Source: Symbiodinium natans (Eukaryota > Sar > Dinophyceae > Suessiales > Symbiodiniaceae). From it: a DNA stretch of 52,500 bases. Location: the NCBI GenBank assembly GCA_905221605.1, contig CAJNDS010000280.1, positions 540,892 through 593,391 of the forward strand. Reading direction: 5' to 3'. The notes beneath the pieces were generated by a model. The model did no database searches. It had not been told where the DNA came from and was given only the letters and a program-made list of their open reading frames with translations. Below are positions 50,481-52,500 of this stretch, one piece after another (positions within the stretch are counted from its first letter, which is position 1; each line of letters opens with the position of its first letter). The translations under genes and the position numbers were made by a program.

Positions 50481-52500
50481 GGGTTGAGAGTGTAGGCGGG
50501 GCGGTTTCCAGAGAGCCCCTGGAGTCCAACCCAAAAGCATCCCCAGAGAATTGACTGATAGGCAGCGGAATCCAGTCGATGGGACGTGAACCCGCCCCAC
50601 GCCTGTTCGTGCAAAGGACCAAACGTTGAACTACACTGACCCTATAACCACACCCATACACACACACACACACATGTTCGTTTAGGGTTTGGTGGTTCGA
50701 GGCCTAGGGCCGTTCTTCTGAGGGGTGCTGACGGCCAACAACCTTTCTTGCCCGTTTGTGGTCAGCTGCGGGCTTATGCTTCAGGGTTCGTTTTGCCTTG
50801 ACAATGTGAAATTCGCAGCTCGATCATCAGGTAATTCCCCCGCCCCGCATCGCTGTAGAGTCGGCCACAGAGTGGCCTGAAGTAATGTGGGAGCCGAAAG
50901 CGGGGGTTCAGGGATTGGGTTGGGCTTAGGGCCTAGGTTTTGTTCCCCTTTTCATCCCAGTATAATTACACGAATTACATTATGAACTACTCAAACTACG
51001 CCAAATGCCCGTTCCAATCAAGGGGCCTATACGTGCATCTGCAAGAACGTTTGGGATTTGATGTTTTGTCCGGGTTTGAAGTTTTACGTATACCTTAGAG
51101 GTAGAGTCCCCCCCCCCCCCCCCCCCGGTCACTTCTTCGACGTTAGGGTAAGTCCTACCCCATCATTGCTTCAAAGCCGCAAGTCATGGGATCGTATGCT
51201 AACCCCGCCTCTCCCTCCTCAAGTTAATTGCCCCCCCATCCAGCAACTAGAGTGCGCCAGGATTATACTATGTTCCCCGACACTCTACAAAAACGATAGT
51301 TATTCTCCTGTGTGTTCCTAAGCCCAAAACCCAATACTCCAAACCTTAAGCAATTCTTGGGGTAGGCAAGTTGCAGCCCAAAGCCCGAAACGCAAATCTT
51401 ACACTAACCCTAAACCCTGAACCCAAAATCTTACACTAAGAAACAACGCACAACACCCCAGGGTTTAGGGCCTCGGGCTGAAGGCTCTGAAGCAGGCCCT
51501 CTTCTGTGCCGGACCCGGCGCGAGTTCTTCTCTCGAGGTTTCAGGGTTTTGGGGGCCCAGGAATCTGAGGTTCGACGTCGATGATACAACAGTTGCTTTC
51601 TGGCCCTTACGTGCGAGTCAAAATTCGTGCAGGATGATGTAACGGTTTAGGGTTTGGGGGGTTTAGGGGGTTTTGTGTTTAGGTTTTTCTGTTTTTCTTT
51701 TTTTTTTGGGGGTGGGGTTGGGGGGGGGGGGGGGCGGGGGGTAATTTTGCGCTTGAGTGAGTTGAGTGGGGTTTGCGTGTTGGGCTTCGGGTGCAGTGGC
51801 TTCACTGTTGGGATGCCGGGCCCGTCCAGCCTGGACAAGCACATGGGGTTTAGGGTTTAGGGTTTTGGGTTTTGAGTTTTGGGTTTCGGGGTACTTTCCC
51901 TCAGCCCTGAGCCCAAAGGCTGAACCTTAATACTCAGCCCAGGAGACAGGAGAGCCTGGAAGCCGCCAAACCCCAAACCCTAAACCTTAAATCCTAGAAC
52001 CGAAATCCTAAACCCTAAACCCTCAAACCCCCCAAGTTTTGCGAAAAGGTAAAGGTGCCGGCAACAAGCTACTGGCTGAGGGCTGCTGTGAGGCCCCGGG
52101 CTTTCCTGAAAAAAATAGGGTTTAGGGTTTAGGGCGTTGGGGTGTAGTTTTGGGGTTTAGTTTTGGGGTTTTGAGGTTTAGTTTTGATTTTTTGGGTTCA
52201 GGGGTTTTAAAAGGCCGGAAGGCTCTAGGGAGCTGGTTGTTCCCCAGGCAGTGCGCTTGCAACACGGAGTTCCTCCGTTGGGAGTAAGGAAGCTTGGCGA
52301 TCTCTCCTTACAACGCGCGTGTGCGCACGAGCCTCGTAGTCGGTCCCGCCTAATCGGCACGGTGCCTATTCCAAATCTTGGCCCTGAACCCAGAACCCTG
52401 GGTAACTGTTGCTCTGAGGAGGAAGAACTCCGAACCCTATTCCCTCAACCCCAGGCCCTTAACCCGAAAGCCTCAGTCCATTTAAGGGGCATTGAGCTCT
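50481..52500. other. Mostly unique sequence with short heptamer blocks
   Basis: Heptamer blocks are few (51640, 51845-51890, 51970-52025, 52120-52190). Long C-run 51109-51126 and G-run 51719-51734. It probably contains further intron and perhaps exons of the TPR gene (a short RQESLEAA frame near 51948 is a weak candidate), but I cannot support any. Confidence 0.45.

Noticed and set aside
50560-50640. tRNA-like sequence on the minus strand (A-box-like tagttcaacg, B-box-like ggttcacgtcc)
   Set aside because: The acceptor and anticodon stems do not pair and the B box has a mismatch at a conserved position; at most a degraded tRNA-derived SINE.
1-52500. Interpretation of the whole window as a true chromosome end
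   Set aside because: Arrays alternate in orientation, are degenerate, lie between exons, and recur across the entire 52 kb with no terminal homogeneous tract.
1-52500. CRISPR array, rRNA genes, bacterial promoters or operons
   Set aside because: Repeats are heptameric or satellite-like without spacers of even size, and gene structure is eukaryotic with introns; no rRNA-like sequence was noticed.

Overview
The window looks like nuclear DNA of a dinoflagellate, probably Symbiodiniaceae. The reasons are telomere-type TTTAGGG heptamers in both orientations, very short exons, introns with GT, GC and GA donors that almost all end AG|, long same-strand gene runs, and several protein families I remember (unverified) as strongly expanded in Symbiodinium proteomes. 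No species can be fixed without a search.

Host DNA (1-30.38 kb and 46.04-52.5 kb) first looks like non-coding CCCTAAA/TTTAGGG repeat. Many of the unique islands between the arrays are plus-strand exons of about 28-169 bp whose reading phases join. I can chain (i) the C-terminal, two-EF-hand part of a voltage-gated cation-channel-like protein (650-8380), (ii) an unrecognised gene whose 3' exons run 17.6-21.35 kb and end in TAG, (iii) a Trp/Asp/Gly-rich protein (25758-26898), and (iv) a TPR co-chaperone-like protein (30233-50317). The telomere-like arrays therefore sit inside introns. Between them lie satellites (2.8-6.2 kb), a 24-bp inverted-repeat cluster (8.6 kb) and a triplicated ~0.7-kb segment (21.5-24.2 kb).

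The centre (30381-46034, 15,654 bp) is different: no long heptamer array, and at least five spliced genes all on the minus strand. Its ends abut CCCTAAA repeat on both sides, are flanked by TA, carry an imperfect terminal inverted repeat (CCTGKGWAGCC) and share subterminal aaatgcgggcgt repeats. Removing the element and one TA restores an uninterrupted, in-register CCCTAAACCCTAAACCC. I read it as a giant TA-flanked DNA transposon inserted in a telomere-like array inside an intron of the TPR gene. In minus-strand 5'-3' order its genes are a Lys/Ala-rich multi-exon protein, a C5-methyltransferase-like Rossmann protein, a multi-exon charged protein, a GIY-YIG-like nuclease and a transposase-like protein with a CxxC...HxxxxH zinc motif. 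Smaller inverted-repeat elements are nested in its introns and spacers.

Gene models were made by hand from phase and protein continuity. Exon borders marked 'phase-consistent' are the strongest; the rest are approximate.
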